DNA of 64,000 nucleotides, from the NCBI GenBank assembly GCA_036873135.1, contig JAPTYO010000023.1, positions 5,467,834 to 5,531,833 of the forward strand. The letters run 5' to 3'. The position numbers were made by a program, and so were the translations under genes. The stretch comes from Clarkia xantiana subsp. parviflora. Its lineage: Eukaryota; Streptophyta; Magnoliopsida; Myrtales; Onagraceae. Shown in pieces: positions 11,301 to 22,039 of this stretch (the first letter of the stretch is position 1; every line of letters starts with the position of its first letter). The notes beneath the pieces were generated by a model, which worked only from the letters and a program-made list of their open reading frames with translations, was not told the origin of the DNA and ran no database searches.

Positions 11301-12064
11301 GAGTCGGTGAATTACAAGTGAATTTGACTATCCCCATTGCTCATATCCTTAGTCAGACCCAACCGGTTTCTAAAGACGTGGTCACTGGGCCTTTTTGTTT
11401 AGCAATACGCTCGTACGCCGGGAAGCGAGCATTGAGCATGACCTTATGTATGAGTTCTGAGTCCATAAGGATACTTCGGGTGCTTCTTCATAAGGCTCCC
11501 GGGATCAATCACACGCTCGAGGTGAAGAAGTTTGCGCCCGCCAGAATCACGAGGATTGCTTCCTAGCACAACCGAGCTGTGACCCCGTGGTCGAACGTGG
11601 CACGCGTAGTATGAAGCACGCGTTGATAGCATACCTGAATCTTTTGGGTTTACAGGAAAGGGATATGTCAATCATGCTATCACAGATTCTCATCTGGCCT
11701 AGAATGTGGTTAAATGACGAATGAAGTTCATCACGGCGATATGCAAAACGAAGATCACGTCGAGTTACTTCGAAACTAGATAATCGTCTTGCTTAATCAG
11801 GTTTATCCCCCCTGACTCTTAGCCAGTCTAGTTTGGTGGAGGCCTCCCTCCATCTCAAGACGACCGTACCTGTGTGACTAGGTAAGGCCCACATTGACAT
11901 AGTTTGGCAGAGGATTGCGTCCTCCTACGACTTAGTTTATAAACCGTAAATCTGATGTAATCAAAACATTATGACGTCGATTGATCATAAAATCAATTGC
12001 AATTCTTTCGCTTACAAAATGTAACTTTCTAATATCAAAATGCTATCACGGATACATTTCATTT
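11300..12064 (-). other. Copia 3' untranslated region, no gene
   Basis: Lies between the RNase H stop and the recognisable LTR. A purine-rich run (AGGGGGGATAAACC on the - strand, near 11798-11811) could be a polypurine tract if the LTR is longer than the homology suggests. The 75-codon open frame at 11444-11671 (-) has no recognised motif. Confidence 0.45.
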
Positions 12065-13037
12065 CTAAACCTTACGCAATCCAAGAAGCTTTACATGCTT
12101 TACGAATATGTCCTTGCGTAGTGGTTTAGTTAATGGGTCCGCTATCATATTATCAGTGGAAAAGTATTCCATAGTGATTGTATTGTCTTCGACCATAGAT
12201 TTAGCATAGAAATATTTCACATCAATGTGTTTGGTTCTACTATGGTACTTCAGATTCTTAACTGCCGCAATGGCTGCATGACTGTCAAAGAAGACCTTCA
12301 CATGTTTATTCTCAACATCAACACCAAGCAGTGCAGTTAGAAGCCTTTTGAGCCAGACCGCTTCTTGTGCATTCTTAGAGAGAGCTACGAATTCCGATTC
12401 CATTGTGGACAACGCGACACAGGTTTGCTTCTTGCTCGTCCATGAAATGACGGCATTAGCAAGGAGGAACATTCCCCCTATAGTGGACTTATGATCATCC
12501 GGATCGCAACCATGGTCGGCGTCACTGTAACCGCTCAATTCTAAATTTTTGCCCTCATAGAACAACGCGTAGTCGGCAGTACCTTTCAGATAACGAATTA
12601 TTCATTTTACAACCTTTAAATGTTGATAGCCAGGATCTGATTGGAAACGTGCTACTAGGCCCACTGCTTAACAGATATCCGGACAGGTGCATTGCATGGC
12701 GTACATCAAACTACCGACCATGCTTAAATACTATGCACCCTTCATCTGTTCACGTCTGCCAGGTTCTTGGGATCGTCACGTTTTGACAGTGCCCACCCAA
12801 ACACCACCGGCGTATCCATGGGTTTGGCATCCTGTAATTTGAATCTTTTCAACAATTTATTGATATAAGCTTCTTGAGATAGACACAATTTCCGGGTAGC
12901 CCGATCTCTTGCAATTTTAATGCCTAAGATGTACGTGGCCTCTTCCACGTCCTTCATTTCAAATGCAGATGCCAACCAGGACTTTGACTTGTTCATAAAA
13001 CTCATGTCGTTTGCGGCTATGAGTATGTCGTCCACTT
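12065..13037 (-). pseudogene. Copia reverse transcriptase C-terminus and RNase H remnant
   Basis: From 13035 down, the frame opens with MDDILIAANDMSFM, the VDD part of the YVDD active-site motif. It continues with YILGIKIARDR, LSQEAYINKLLKRF and DTPV, typical Copia thumb sequence, to 12742. A second frame (12565-12065) encodes RNase H: YSDADHGCDPDDHKSTIGG, SWTSKKQTCVALSTMESEFV, SRTKHIDVKY and DPLTKPL. The catalytic D, E and D are visible. The two parts are separated by stops and frame changes (about 12566-12741). Fingers and most of the palm are missing at the 5' end. Confidence 0.85.
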
Positions 13038-14755
13038 TGCTCCTATGGCTCTGCGGTTAGCAGGTAAATCAACCAAAGACCATACCGAATTGGCTTTTAT
13101 TGATGAGATCTCTTCCTCTATTGCATTCCTCCATTCCTTTGCTTGAGGTCCTTCCAACGCTTGTTGAACCGTTACCGGTTCGTCAACAGATGTTAGAGTG
13201 TAAATTTCTCCTCTCTCGATGGGATACTTCCTAGGAGAAGTTCGATGCCTTTGACTATGTCTAGGATCGTTCCCCCCATCTTGATTTTGAAAGCTACTCC
13301 CACTCGGGACAATACTTCTATTCGGAGCATCACTCCCACTGGGAACAAGAGCAATGTTAGAACCTTGACCTACAACCTTTCTCGGACGGCCTCTTGGTCT
13401 CGGGATCCTATCCCCGAGATTAATTCCTTGATCACTAGGACCTGGAACCAAGTTGGTCGGAGTACTCCCACTGGGAAAAATGGGTAGTGTTGGTGGTTGT
13501 GGTGTCGGTCCAGCTACATGATTATCAGGTTCAACTTGATTCGTCTTTGCGGCAACAGTGATTTGTGTGGTAGGGTTTAATCCTCCCACTGGGTTTATAA
13601 TGAAAATTTTCCCATTATCATTAACCATTTCATACACTTGTGTTTCCGGTTCAAATCTCCCACTCGAAGTAAGTGGGACCTGATCATCAATGATATCCTG
13701 CTCTAGTTCAGTCAATATCTCATATGTTTTAATTTCGCTAAGCGTTGGGAATTCGTCCTCAAGGAAAGTTACGTCTCTGAATTCGTGTTCGACCATGCCA
13801 CCATTTTCTTGAGCTGACACAAATACGTAACCTTTAGAGTTCTCTGGGTACCTTATAAATATACTATTTAGTCCTCTAGGTCCTAACTTGCCAAAACGGC
13901 TGTTAGTCGCATGTGTATAGGCAGCGCAACCACAAGGTCGCAATCTTGTGAGATTTAATTCTCTACCGCTTTGGTTGGGACAAGGTTTATTACATTAGTG
14001 GCAGTCAACAACGCATCACACCAATAGGAGATAGGTAATTGAGCCTGCGACATCATGGTTCTAACCATGTCGAGGAGTGTACGATTACGGCGTTCATCCA
14101 CACCATTCTGTTGTGGTGTGTTGGGGATTGTCGTTTGACGGGCTATCCATCTTTCTTTGCACAACTTTTCAAACTCATTAGAGAGATATTCTCCACCTCT
14201 ATCAGTGCGTAAGGTTTTCACCTTTCGCTCTTGCTGATTCTCTACGAGGTGAATAAAGTTTCTAAAGAAATCTATTGCCTCATATTTACGAGCAATCAAA
14301 TGATTAAACCCATAACGGGTGTAGTCATCAATAAAAGTTACGAAGTATCGTTTCCCATTCCTAGCGGTTACACTCATTGGTCCACAGACGTCAGAGTGAA
14401 TCAAGTGCAATGGATACTCGGCTCGTTGAGCTTCTCCAAATGGTTTGCGGGTGGATTTTCCAGCCAGACAATCATGGCAAGTGTGTTTAATCACATTGCT
14501 GGTACCAGGCAAAAGCTCTCTTCGAGCCAATGAATGGACCCTATCGTAGCTTATATGTCCCAACCTCGCATGCCATCCCATTGCGTCAGTCTCTGCTTCC
14601 ATGGAGGATAATGCATACATTCTATTCGAATCGATACATCCATTTAAATCCATGATAAAGAGACTATAAGAGGAATAGGCATGCCCAAAGAAGACATCGC
14701 CTTTATTGATACGAACAAAGTTCTTCTCAAATGATAAAATGTAATTATTATTCAT
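13017..14755 (-). pseudogene. Copia integrase with GAG-pre-integrase region, then start of reverse transcriptase
   Basis: From 14755 to 13955, MGWHARLGHISYDRVH and HTCHDCLAGKSTRKPFGEA form the HHCC zinc region. HSDVCGPM, FIDDYTRYG, TLRTDRGGEYLSNEFE and PNTPQQNGVDERRNRTL carry the DDE core. From 13943 to 13017 come the integrase C-terminus (LGPRGLNSIFIRYPENSKGY), a Pro/Ser-rich linker, and the first RT residues (RNAIEEEISSIKANSVWSLV, IGAKW). A stop and frame change separate the two parts near 13944-13955. After IGAKW the sequence jumps straight to VDDILI. Confidence 0.85.
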
Positions 14756-14781
14756 AAAAGCGGAAACAGAAACAACATTTC

Positions 14782-15057
14782 TCAGATTCTAGGAGCAAAA
14801 ATGACATTCTCAAGTAGCATGGTCCTGCCATTGTTCATAGACAATTTGCATTTCCCTACTTCAATGACTTCAACTTGTGAGTTTTCGCAAATGTATATCC
14901 TCTTAGAATCCTTTGGCAATCGTCGAAACTTGGCAAATAGTCCTTTGTCATTGGCTATGTGGTCCGTCGCACCTGAGTCAAGAATCCATGAAGGATTTGA
15001 GTCAGTTAACATGACAGTTGAGGAAACTAGAGTTTCTATTGCTGGACCCTGTACCAT
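14782..15057 (-). pseudogene. Copia aspartic protease
   Basis: SWILDSGATDHIANDKGLF carries the DSGA active-site motif, followed by VEVIEVGKCKLSMNNG and LLENVIFAPRI. This is the usual Copia protease that cleaves the gag-pol polyprotein. It lies between gag and integrase in the expected order but is not continuous with either. Confidence 0.8.
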
Positions 15058-15106
15058 CGCCTATTCGGCGTGGACTGGAGTTCCCGCGGACTATCTCTGA
15101 TTTCAA

Positions 15107-15790
15107 TCAGAGACTGCCTAGTTTAGGCTTTGTCAACATTTTACCGTCGACTGCCTGTTGTTTCTTTCGTTTGTTCATCATCTTTCTCTTTCCTTGCCCA
15201 GCTGGCACCGGTATTGATTTCAGTCGAGCTTGTTCCATCTCGATGAACTTCAGTACTGATGCAATATCCAACACAGAACCACTGGCGGTCAATAAAGCAT
15301 TGGATGCTCTCTGAGACTTCGGGAGGATCCCAATGATGGCTTAAATTTTATCCTATTCACCCACCTGACCTTCTTCCTCCAATGGTTTTAGTATGCCATG
15401 GAAATCGTATACTTTTTCAAGTACACTTTTGCTGTAGCTGTTTAAGCTTTCTTCCATATTGGGTATAAGTAGGTGCAGGATCGCTGCCATGCCATTTCCA
15501 TATTTCAGGAACAGAGCATCCCAGATGTCCTTTGTAATTGGAACATCCTTATATTCATCATGGAATTCCTGAGACATCTCAGCCAGCAATATCTCCTTTG
15601 CTTTCATGTCATCTTGCTCCCATTGAAAATGGGCATATGCCAGGTCTTTGGTCAGACCGGCATCTGGGTAATTCATGGACTTCTGAATGTGATCTACAAG
15701 GTCATTATCCTCCAACAGTGCATTGACGCGCTTACTCCACGAGTCGTAGTTAGTGTCAATCAAAAGCTCATCAGCACAAGTTGATCCCAT
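15107..15790 (-). pseudogene. Copia gag, broken
   Basis: From 15790 to 15353 a 145-codon frame starts MGSTCADELLIDTNYDSW and continues LEDNDLVDHIQ, LAEMSQEFHDEY and TKDIWDALFLKYGNG. This resembles the Copia gag (UBN2-like) fold. A stop at 15353 separates it from a second frame (15292-15107) with a lysine-rich tail (GQGKRKMMNKRKKQQAVDGK). No CCHC zinc knuckle was seen. The ATG at 15790 is the natural start because the untranslated leader begins directly upstream. Confidence 0.7.
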
Positions 15791-17005
15791 CTAGGCTGTA
15801 ATTCGTACTAAACACGTTGATTATTATACAAAATCAGGGAGACAGTGACATTTTGAGAAAGAATTGAATACATCAGATATCTATTAAGATTGAATCCGAC
15901 AAATAATGATTCCTCAGTCAACTAAACCAACCTACCACCAGTAAACCAATGGAAGATGGATGTGAAAGAGTTCACATTACCGCCGTTTTCAATCCAATAG
16001 ACCAGTCTTTTAAAACGGTTTTAATCGCAAATTGCCGGAACGAGAATTTTAAAACAAGCATACCCGATCTTTGCTTTTCCAAGGCCCTTTGTATTTTGGA
16101 AATATTCCGATGAATTTACTCATGCATATATAATTCTACTAACCATGTAAATTATCATACACAAGTAACATTCATCAAACAAATCACGCTGATGCTTACG
16201 CGTCTTGCTTCTAATGTTCCGAGGAACTCATGCTTGCATATATAATTCTACTTACAAGTAAATTATCAAATGCAACTACATCCTCAACATTCTAGCATAC
16301 GTGTCAAACATGAAAATTCCACAACAATCATACATATTTGGCGACTGGTTTTCGGTTTTAAAATAATTTTAAACATTAGGGGCTGATTTGCAATTATGCT
16401 TATATTAAATTACGCAACATTCTAAACATGAATCCTAGGCATTTACAACCATCACATCATGTCTATCCTAGTGCGCATTCCATATATTTAACTAGGGCTC
16501 TGCCTACAACATGCAATGTTCAGCTAGCTTGACTATGTCAAGATAACATTTATAATCATGCATTAATATATATTGAATAATAAACAATTGCAATTCGGCC
16601 CTCTAATTAATCCAGTCCCAAAAATATGTATCTCCGAGATCCATCACCATAATCGAAACAAGGCATAAAGGTTAGCAACCCTATGAGCACTGTGTAGTCC
16701 ATTTAGAGGTTCAAAAAACATTAGAATTTTAAAACTTGACCACACTGTTTTATTTAATTGAATTGAATTCGCTTTTGAAAATCATTTCGGTTCAGTCAAT
16801 TTCGGTTCGATTTGGTCCGGTTCAGAAAATCCGGTTCGGCCCGGTCCGACAAATCCGGTTCTATTCGGACCGGTAAATCCGGTTCGGTTCGGTTTTAAAT
16901 TTTAAAATATGGTTCGTTCCGAACCGGTCCAATAAAATAGGGTTTGGTTGGTTCAACACACAAAAAACCGGTTCGGTTAGATCCACTTAATTACCCCGGT
17001 TCGTG
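15791..17005 (-). other. Copia leader region, forms left arm of an inverted repeat
   Basis: This is non-coding sequence upstream of gag on the - strand. From about 16007 to 17002 it is alignable, with indels, to the reverse complement of about 18535-19506. Shared words include ATTTGCGATTAAAACCGTTT, GGTTAGCAACCCTATGAGC and CCACTTAATTACCCCGG. The part at 16790-17000 is a run of degenerate CCGGTTCGG-type repeats. Confidence 0.7.
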
Positions 17006-17029
17006 TAAGCATATGGTGATGGGCGCCGT

Positions 17030-17602
17030 AATTGGTAGCCCATAATATGTATAGTTTACCTAATGAACTTCGGTATGTCACATTAGGGTAAATGGGCTAG
17101 ACCCAAATCCCAATTGATATGAGAGGCCCAAAATTGGGCCTCCCTATACTAATGGCCGGCCGAAACTTATAGTGAGGGTAAAGTGGACTTTTGTCCACTT
17201 TACTCCTCCTATAAATAAAAGGTGTTAGGGAACATTTTGGGGTTAATCATAATTCCCTCACAAGAGTGTTTTAGAGAGAAAACCCTCCTCCCAAATCTAC
17301 TAGTTTCGGCCGAACCATTACCAACACCGAAGGTGTGCCAAACTGTTTTCGAGCTACTCTCCGAAGATATGTCCCCGTGCCAAGAATTGATCTGAGGCTT
17401 TGCTGTGGAGCTAACACCACGTAGAGCTTCTTTCACAAGAACATCTACGGGTTCCGTCTGGTGGATCGAGAACTCCCTCGTACAAAGGATCTTGGACTAC
17501 GGTAACTGTTGAGGTATGTGTAACTCTTCCGCAGCGTAATTTCGATTACATGCACGTACCATGTTTTGTGTTTCCGTAGTGATTACTCCCTGTAATCTAA
17601 CA
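17030..17602 (+). repeat. Copia LTR (+ strand)
   Basis: The 3' end is fixed by CTAACA and the adjacent primer-binding site. The 5' end is uncertain. U3 holds several TGGGC/GCCCA words, a perfect 20-bp palindrome (17123-17142) and a hairpin (about 17178-17202) directly before the TATA box. R/U5 words CCCTCACAAGAGTGTTTTAG and GTGCCAAGAATTGATC match the - strand copy. Confidence 0.7.
17178..17217 (+). promoter_or_regulatory. Copia LTR core promoter: hairpin plus TATA box
   Basis: GTAAAGTGGAC and GTCCACTTTAC form an 11-bp stem, followed within about 8 bp by TATAAATA (17210-17217). The same stem is kept in the other LTR at about 11141-11166. The upstream TGGGCC motifs resemble plant site II elements bound by TCP factors; that link is inferred. 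Confidence 0.55.
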
Positions 17603-17603
17603 G

Positions 17604-17618
17604 TGGTATTAGAGCCTG
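17604..17618 (+). other. Primer-binding site, initiator tRNA-Met type
   Basis: TGGTATTAGAGCCTG starts two bases after the LTR end. It differs by one base from the common plant Copia site TGGTATCAGAGC, complementary to initiator tRNA-Met. Confidence 0.8.
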
Positions 17619-19506
17619 TGTTAGGAGTTCATTATTTTGATAAATTGGTGTTCTTGAAAATTTAAAACTTTGGACCGAAATTTTTAAAGAAGATTTTAAA
17701 AAGTTTCGAATTTTAGGGTTTTGTGAGATAGGTCCAAAATTTTCATGTTCATGGTAAAGTTGATGTTCATGATCTTCAAGAAAAAGGTAAAATTTATCAA
17801 AATCAAACATTGGATTGTAGATCTTATTAAAATTTGATCTTAAAATTTGACCACTTGATCCCAATTAGTGTTTGTGCCGAAAATTTTAATTATTTTTCAA
17901 GGTGAATTTTTTAATTTCTTGGTCATTAAGCAATGAAATTTGGCACATACATAAAAAATTATTAAAATTATATTGTTTACTATATTTTAATTTTTTAATT
18001 AAGGTAACAATATATCTATAATTGGGAACATAAAGATAGATTCACATTAATATATAGAAATATATATATCACTATCAATATAACTAAATATTTAAATATG
18101 GTTAAAGATATTATTGATAGATTTAGTTACCTAAAAGATTGAGAAAATATATTGTCAGTTATTTGTTTCCCTATTAAAGCTATTGACAATACATAAAATA
18201 TATATATTATATATTATGCCGAAATTTACATATATATATATATTGTTGATCGATTTAATCTTAAAGATAGAATCTTAGCAATAAATATATATAACTTTAT
18301 GTTCTTGCCGAAATATATATATTTTAATATTGAAAATTATTTTATATAATTAATGTTACTTGGTGGCTAAGCTTAATATTTTTTCAATGGATTTAAAACC
18401 CTATTTGGGCCGCAGGTAAACATTTCGGCCCAACCTTTTAAATTTTAATTATTGGGCCGGTCCAATATGTTAAACCGGGACGAAATAAAACCGATCCAGA
18501 TTTTCTCAATCGGTTTGACCTATTCGGGTCGGGTCCGGGGTAATTAAGTGGATCTAACCGAACCGGTTTTGAGTGTTGAACCGAACCGAACCCTATTTTA
18601 TTGGACCGGTTCGGACCGAACCAGATTTTAAAATAAAACCGGGCCGAACCGGATTTTCGGACCGGACCAAACCAGATTTTCTGAACCGGACCGAACCGGC
18701 CAAAACGGACTGAATCGAACAATGTTTTCTAAACCGAATTCTTGTCAGTTAAAATAGGGGGGTCAAGTTTTAAAATCCAAATGTTTTTGAACCTCGAAAT
18801 GGACTACACAGTGCTCATAGGGTTGCTAACCTTTATGCCTTATTTCGATTATGGGGATGGATCTCGGAGATACATGTTTTTTGGACTGGTTAAATTAGTG
18901 GGCTGAATTGCAATTTTTTATTATTCAATATATATTTATGCATGATTAGAACTGTTATCTTGACTGTGTCAAGCTAGCTGGATATTACATGTCGTGGGCA
19001 GAGCCCTGATTAAATATATGGCATGCGCACTAGAATAGACATGTTGTGATGGTTGAAAATGCCTAGGATTCATGTCTAGAAGCTTGCGTGATTAAATATA
19101 AGCATGAATTGCAAATCAGCCCCTAATGTTTAAAATTATTTTAAAACCGAAAACCAGTCACCAAATATATATGATTTATGTGGATGTTACATGTTTGACA
19201 CGTATGCTAGAATTTAAGGATGTAGTTGCGTTTGATAATTTACTTAAAAGTAGAATTATAAATGCAAGCATGAGTTCCTCGGAACATTATACGCATGACG
19301 CGTAGGCATGTATGTGGTATGTATGATGAATGTTACTAGCATATGATAATTTGCATGGATTGTAGAATTGTGTATGCATGTGTAAATTCATCGGAATGAT
19401 TTTTCCAAAACAAAAAGGGCCTTGGGAAAGCCAAGATCGGGTATGCTTATTTTAAAAATTCACGTTCCGGTAATTTGCGATTAAAACCGTTTTAAGAGAC
19501 TGATCA
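17619..19506 (+). other. Copia leader, right arm of the inverted repeat, no gene
   Basis: 17619-18400 is very AT-rich with no recognised motif. 18440-18720 holds degenerate CCGGTTCGG/GGACCGAACC repeats; the open - strand frame over it (repeats of FGPVRKSG) looks like a by-product of the repeat. From about 18535 to 19506 the sequence is the reverse-complement partner of 16007-17002. Confidence 0.6.
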
Positions 19507-19677
19507 ATTAAATAGAAGAAGACGATATTGTAAAATTTTTAATATAATTAAATGAATAAATAATTACTTTATATATATTTAGTGAATAATTAGTTTAATT
19601 ATTTTGAAAATTATGTATTATTAAAAAATTAAAAATAATTAATATAATACAATTATATAATGTTTACTATGTACATA

Positions 19678-19706
19678 CCGCGCAAAGCGCGGGCCGACCA
19701 CCTAGT
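19678..19706 (+). mobile_element. Helitron 3' terminus
   Basis: CCGCGCAAAGCGCGG (perfect 6-bp stem, AAA loop, 19678-19692) is followed after 9 bases by CTAGT (19702-19706). This is the canonical Helitron 3' end: a subterminal hairpin, then CTRR and a host T. No matching 5' TC end was found; the AT-rich 19507-19677 may be what is left of the element. The same hairpin ends the complete Helitron at 26177. Confidence 0.6.
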
Positions 19707-19847
19707 AAATACTATAAGGCCCACAGGTTATAGACATGCATATACCAAATTAAGATGATACATTTTTGTTTGTCTTGTTATAATTAATTAGGTTAGTATT
19801 TAAAGAAGGAAAAATCATAGTAAGTTTTTGAATGTGGTAAAAAAAAA

Positions 19848-19855
19848 TATATAAT
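19848..19855 (+). promoter_or_regulatory. TATA-like element of TLP unit 1
   Basis: TATATAAT lies about 65-70 bp upstream of the ATG. Comparable sequences precede units 2, 3 and 5 but not unit 4. Confidence 0.4.
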
Positions 19856-19918
19856 TTGAGATTAACAACTAACGGTGGAATATTTAGTGAATCCAACTAG
19901 CAATTAAGCTTTTCAGTC

Positions 19919-21139
19919 ATGGCGATGAGATCAATGCATCTTCTTCTTGTTGGGGTGCTAGGGTTTCCCTTATTCTTCAATGCATGTAAGTGTATGTTCT
20001 AATATATAGCAGGAGCAGTTATGACCAAGGGTATTAACAAGTTGAGTCGAAACTGAGTATCAGTCAAGCTCAATTCCACTAAAACTACCTAGATCGAACT
20101 CAGCCGAGTTCAAACTTTTGAAACATGAATTCTTCTGAATATTTTAAACATTTTATCTGACATGCAATTTAATTGACCTATAGATTTGTAGCATGTAGGT
20201 TATACTATTATTTAAAAAAAAAATCCTTGGTTAAACTCTTGACAAAGTTCGTCATTTAAGAAATTTGGACAAAATTAACGTGTGTACTTTACCTTTGTGA
20301 AAATTAACCATTTTGTTAACTTATCAACACCATTATTTTTTTTCCGTAAATAATGTAAATGAAAAGTTTACGGTGATTTATTCTCTTAGACATGAAGTGC
20401 TACGATTGATTTATCTTATACATATACATCATATTTCTTTTTACTCTTATGCGATGATCTTGTAGGCTCTGAAGCTGCTACATTCACAATCCACAACAAC
20501 TGCCCATACACAATCTGGCCGGCAACGCTGACCAGTTCCGGTCCTCAGCTCTCATCCATCGGGTTTGAGCTAGCCTCCGGTGCATCAAACTCAATTGACG
20601 TACCGAGCCCATGGTCTGGCCGGGTCTGGGCTCGAAACTCGTGCTCTTCTCCTAGTGGGCGGTTCAATTGCGTGACATGAGACTGTGGCTCTGGTTCAAT
20701 CGAATATAACGGCGCCGGTGGAGCCCCACCAGCTTCCCTAGTAGAGCTAACCCTAGTAGCTCAAGGTGGTATGGACTTTTATGACGTCAGCCTGGTGGAT
20801 GGGTTCAATCTGCCGGTAAATGTGGCTCCACAAGGCGGCTCAAGCGGGTGTGACCCAACTAGCTGTCCTGCCGATGTGAACCGAGATTGCCTGGCCGAGC
20901 TAGTCGTGAAGGGTTAAGATGGTGGGGTGGTTGGTTGCCAAAGTGCTTGCTTGGTATTCAATACGCCCGAATATTGTTGCACTGAAGAATACGAGTCGCC
21001 AGAAAAATGAGAGCCGTCAAGTTACTCCAAGTTATTCAAGAGCCAATGCCCTCAAGCTTATAGCTATGCGTATGATGATAAGAGCAGCACTTTCATTTGT
21101 AGCGGTGGAGCCAATTATCTCATAACCTTCTGTCCTTGA
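19919..21139 (+). pseudogene. Thaumatin-like protein pseudogene, unit 1
   Basis: Exon 1 is 19919-19985 and exon 2 is 20466-21139, with the same lengths (67 and 674 nt) and splice sites (GCAT|GTAAGT, TTGTAG|GC) as the intact copies. There is no indel. Three in-frame stops have arisen by point mutation: TGA at 20678 inside the thaumatin signature, TAA at 20915 and TGA at 21008 (a Cys codon). A truncated product would lack the disulphide core. It was probably inactivated after duplication. Confidence 0.85.
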
Positions 21140-21270
21140 TAGCTTACTTGAACTAGTATATTATCTAATTAGGTTGGTTGTTAAATAATTTATATTTCAT
21201 CATTTCATACTCAAAGTTTCGTTAAGATTGACTGGTAAAAGTAAACCGAACTGTGATCATAGGAAGAATT

Positions 21271-22030
21271 TGATGGATATACGCCCGACTAAGAAATTCG
21301 ACCGGTCATCCTAACGAATCGATAGCACTAGCTATTAGATCGAATCATGAGAAAATACAAACTCGGATATTGTAAAACATTCACTGGACAAAAAGAGACC
21401 CAATCAAACTAACCGACCCGAGTGAATAGAACCACTCGGGTCGGGAAGAACGATCCGACCGACTCCACACGGATTGACCCTATCCGTGCGGAATCGATCC
21501 ACTTCAACTGCCCTTTCGAGGGTGGATTGCCCCCACCCGGGCCGTGTTCTCATTCTTACTTATACCACGGTGGGTACCTTGACATCTCAAAACTAAGTCC
21601 TATGAGACTTATCTTTAATCCCCATAGACATACTTGGCGCAAGCAAATGTATAGGGTATACCTCAATAGACACCACTTATACCCTTACATCTACACCCAT
21701 GAGGAGAATAACTTATATTCCCATAAAGGAATTGTAAACCCCTCTGTTGCCAAACAATATTAAGAATGACTTATTCGCGGATAACAATGTAATTATCCTA
21801 GATTAATCCTATCCAGGATAGGATTAACTCCTAATCCAGAATAAGGATCCCAGACTCTATAAATGTCACACTCCACTATTCATTTGAGGTGAACAACTCT
21901 CTCTCTCTACTCGATTACTTAGTCTCTTTCTCTCTCTGAAATTGTAACTTACTTAAGTATCGCCACAAATGTTCTGAAGGACAATGATAAACATGAAGGA
22001 GACGTGTGGTGGGTACCAAAAGCTTTCAGG
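21271..22030 (+). repeat. Fossil Tat-type LTR fragment in TLP unit 1
   Basis: About 130 bp after the stop codon the sequence TGATGGATATACGCCC begins. It resembles the family B LTR start TGATGGATATATGCCC. A TATAAATG box lies near 21857, followed by CT-rich sequence and ACTTAAGTATCGCC. The same block follows the gene in units 2-4, so it entered before the array was duplicated. The right end and a target duplication are not resolved. The open frame at 21422-21763 inside it is shared by units 1, 3 and 4 but matches no protein family I know. Confidence 0.5.
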
Positions 22031-22039
22031 GAGGGATGT

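Larger units (their letters stand above)
10738..17005 (-). mobile_element. Ty1/Copia element, internally deleted, lacking its own 5' LTR
   Basis: Reading on the - strand, the order is leader, gag, protease, integrase, reverse transcriptase remnant, RNase H, 3' LTR. Integrase before reverse transcriptase is diagnostic of Ty1/Copia. The right end is abnormal: instead of its primer-binding site and 5' LTR, the leader stops near 17005 and a + strand LTR of a related Copia begins. Gag, protease and integrase are in separate frames broken by stops, and the central reverse transcriptase is deleted. It is a dead element. Confidence 0.8.
17030..19506 (+). mobile_element. Truncated + strand Copia: LTR, primer site and leader only
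   Basis: An LTR ending CTAACA (17602) is followed by a primer-binding site and nearly 1.9 kb of leader that stops near 19506, before gag would begin. The LTR matches the - strand LTR at 10738 and the distal leader matches the neighbour's leader. Both therefore belong to the same or a closely related family, arranged head to head. There is no coding sequence. Confidence 0.7.

Noticed and set aside
11444..11671. 75-codon - strand frame downstream of Copia RNase H
   Set aside because: Lies in the 3' untranslated or LTR region with no motif.
18438..18722. 94-codon frame with repeated FGPVRKSG-like peptides
   Set aside because: A translation of CCGGTTCGG repeats in a Copia leader; not a gene.
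20893..21125. Short frame MVGWLVAKVLAWYS shared by TLP copies
   Set aside because: It is an alternative frame of TLP exon 2 and persists only because the exon is conserved.
21422..21763. 113-codon open frame shared by TLP units 1, 3 and 4
   Set aside because: It lies in the fossil LTR block, is conserved because the whole unit was duplicated, and has no recognised motif.
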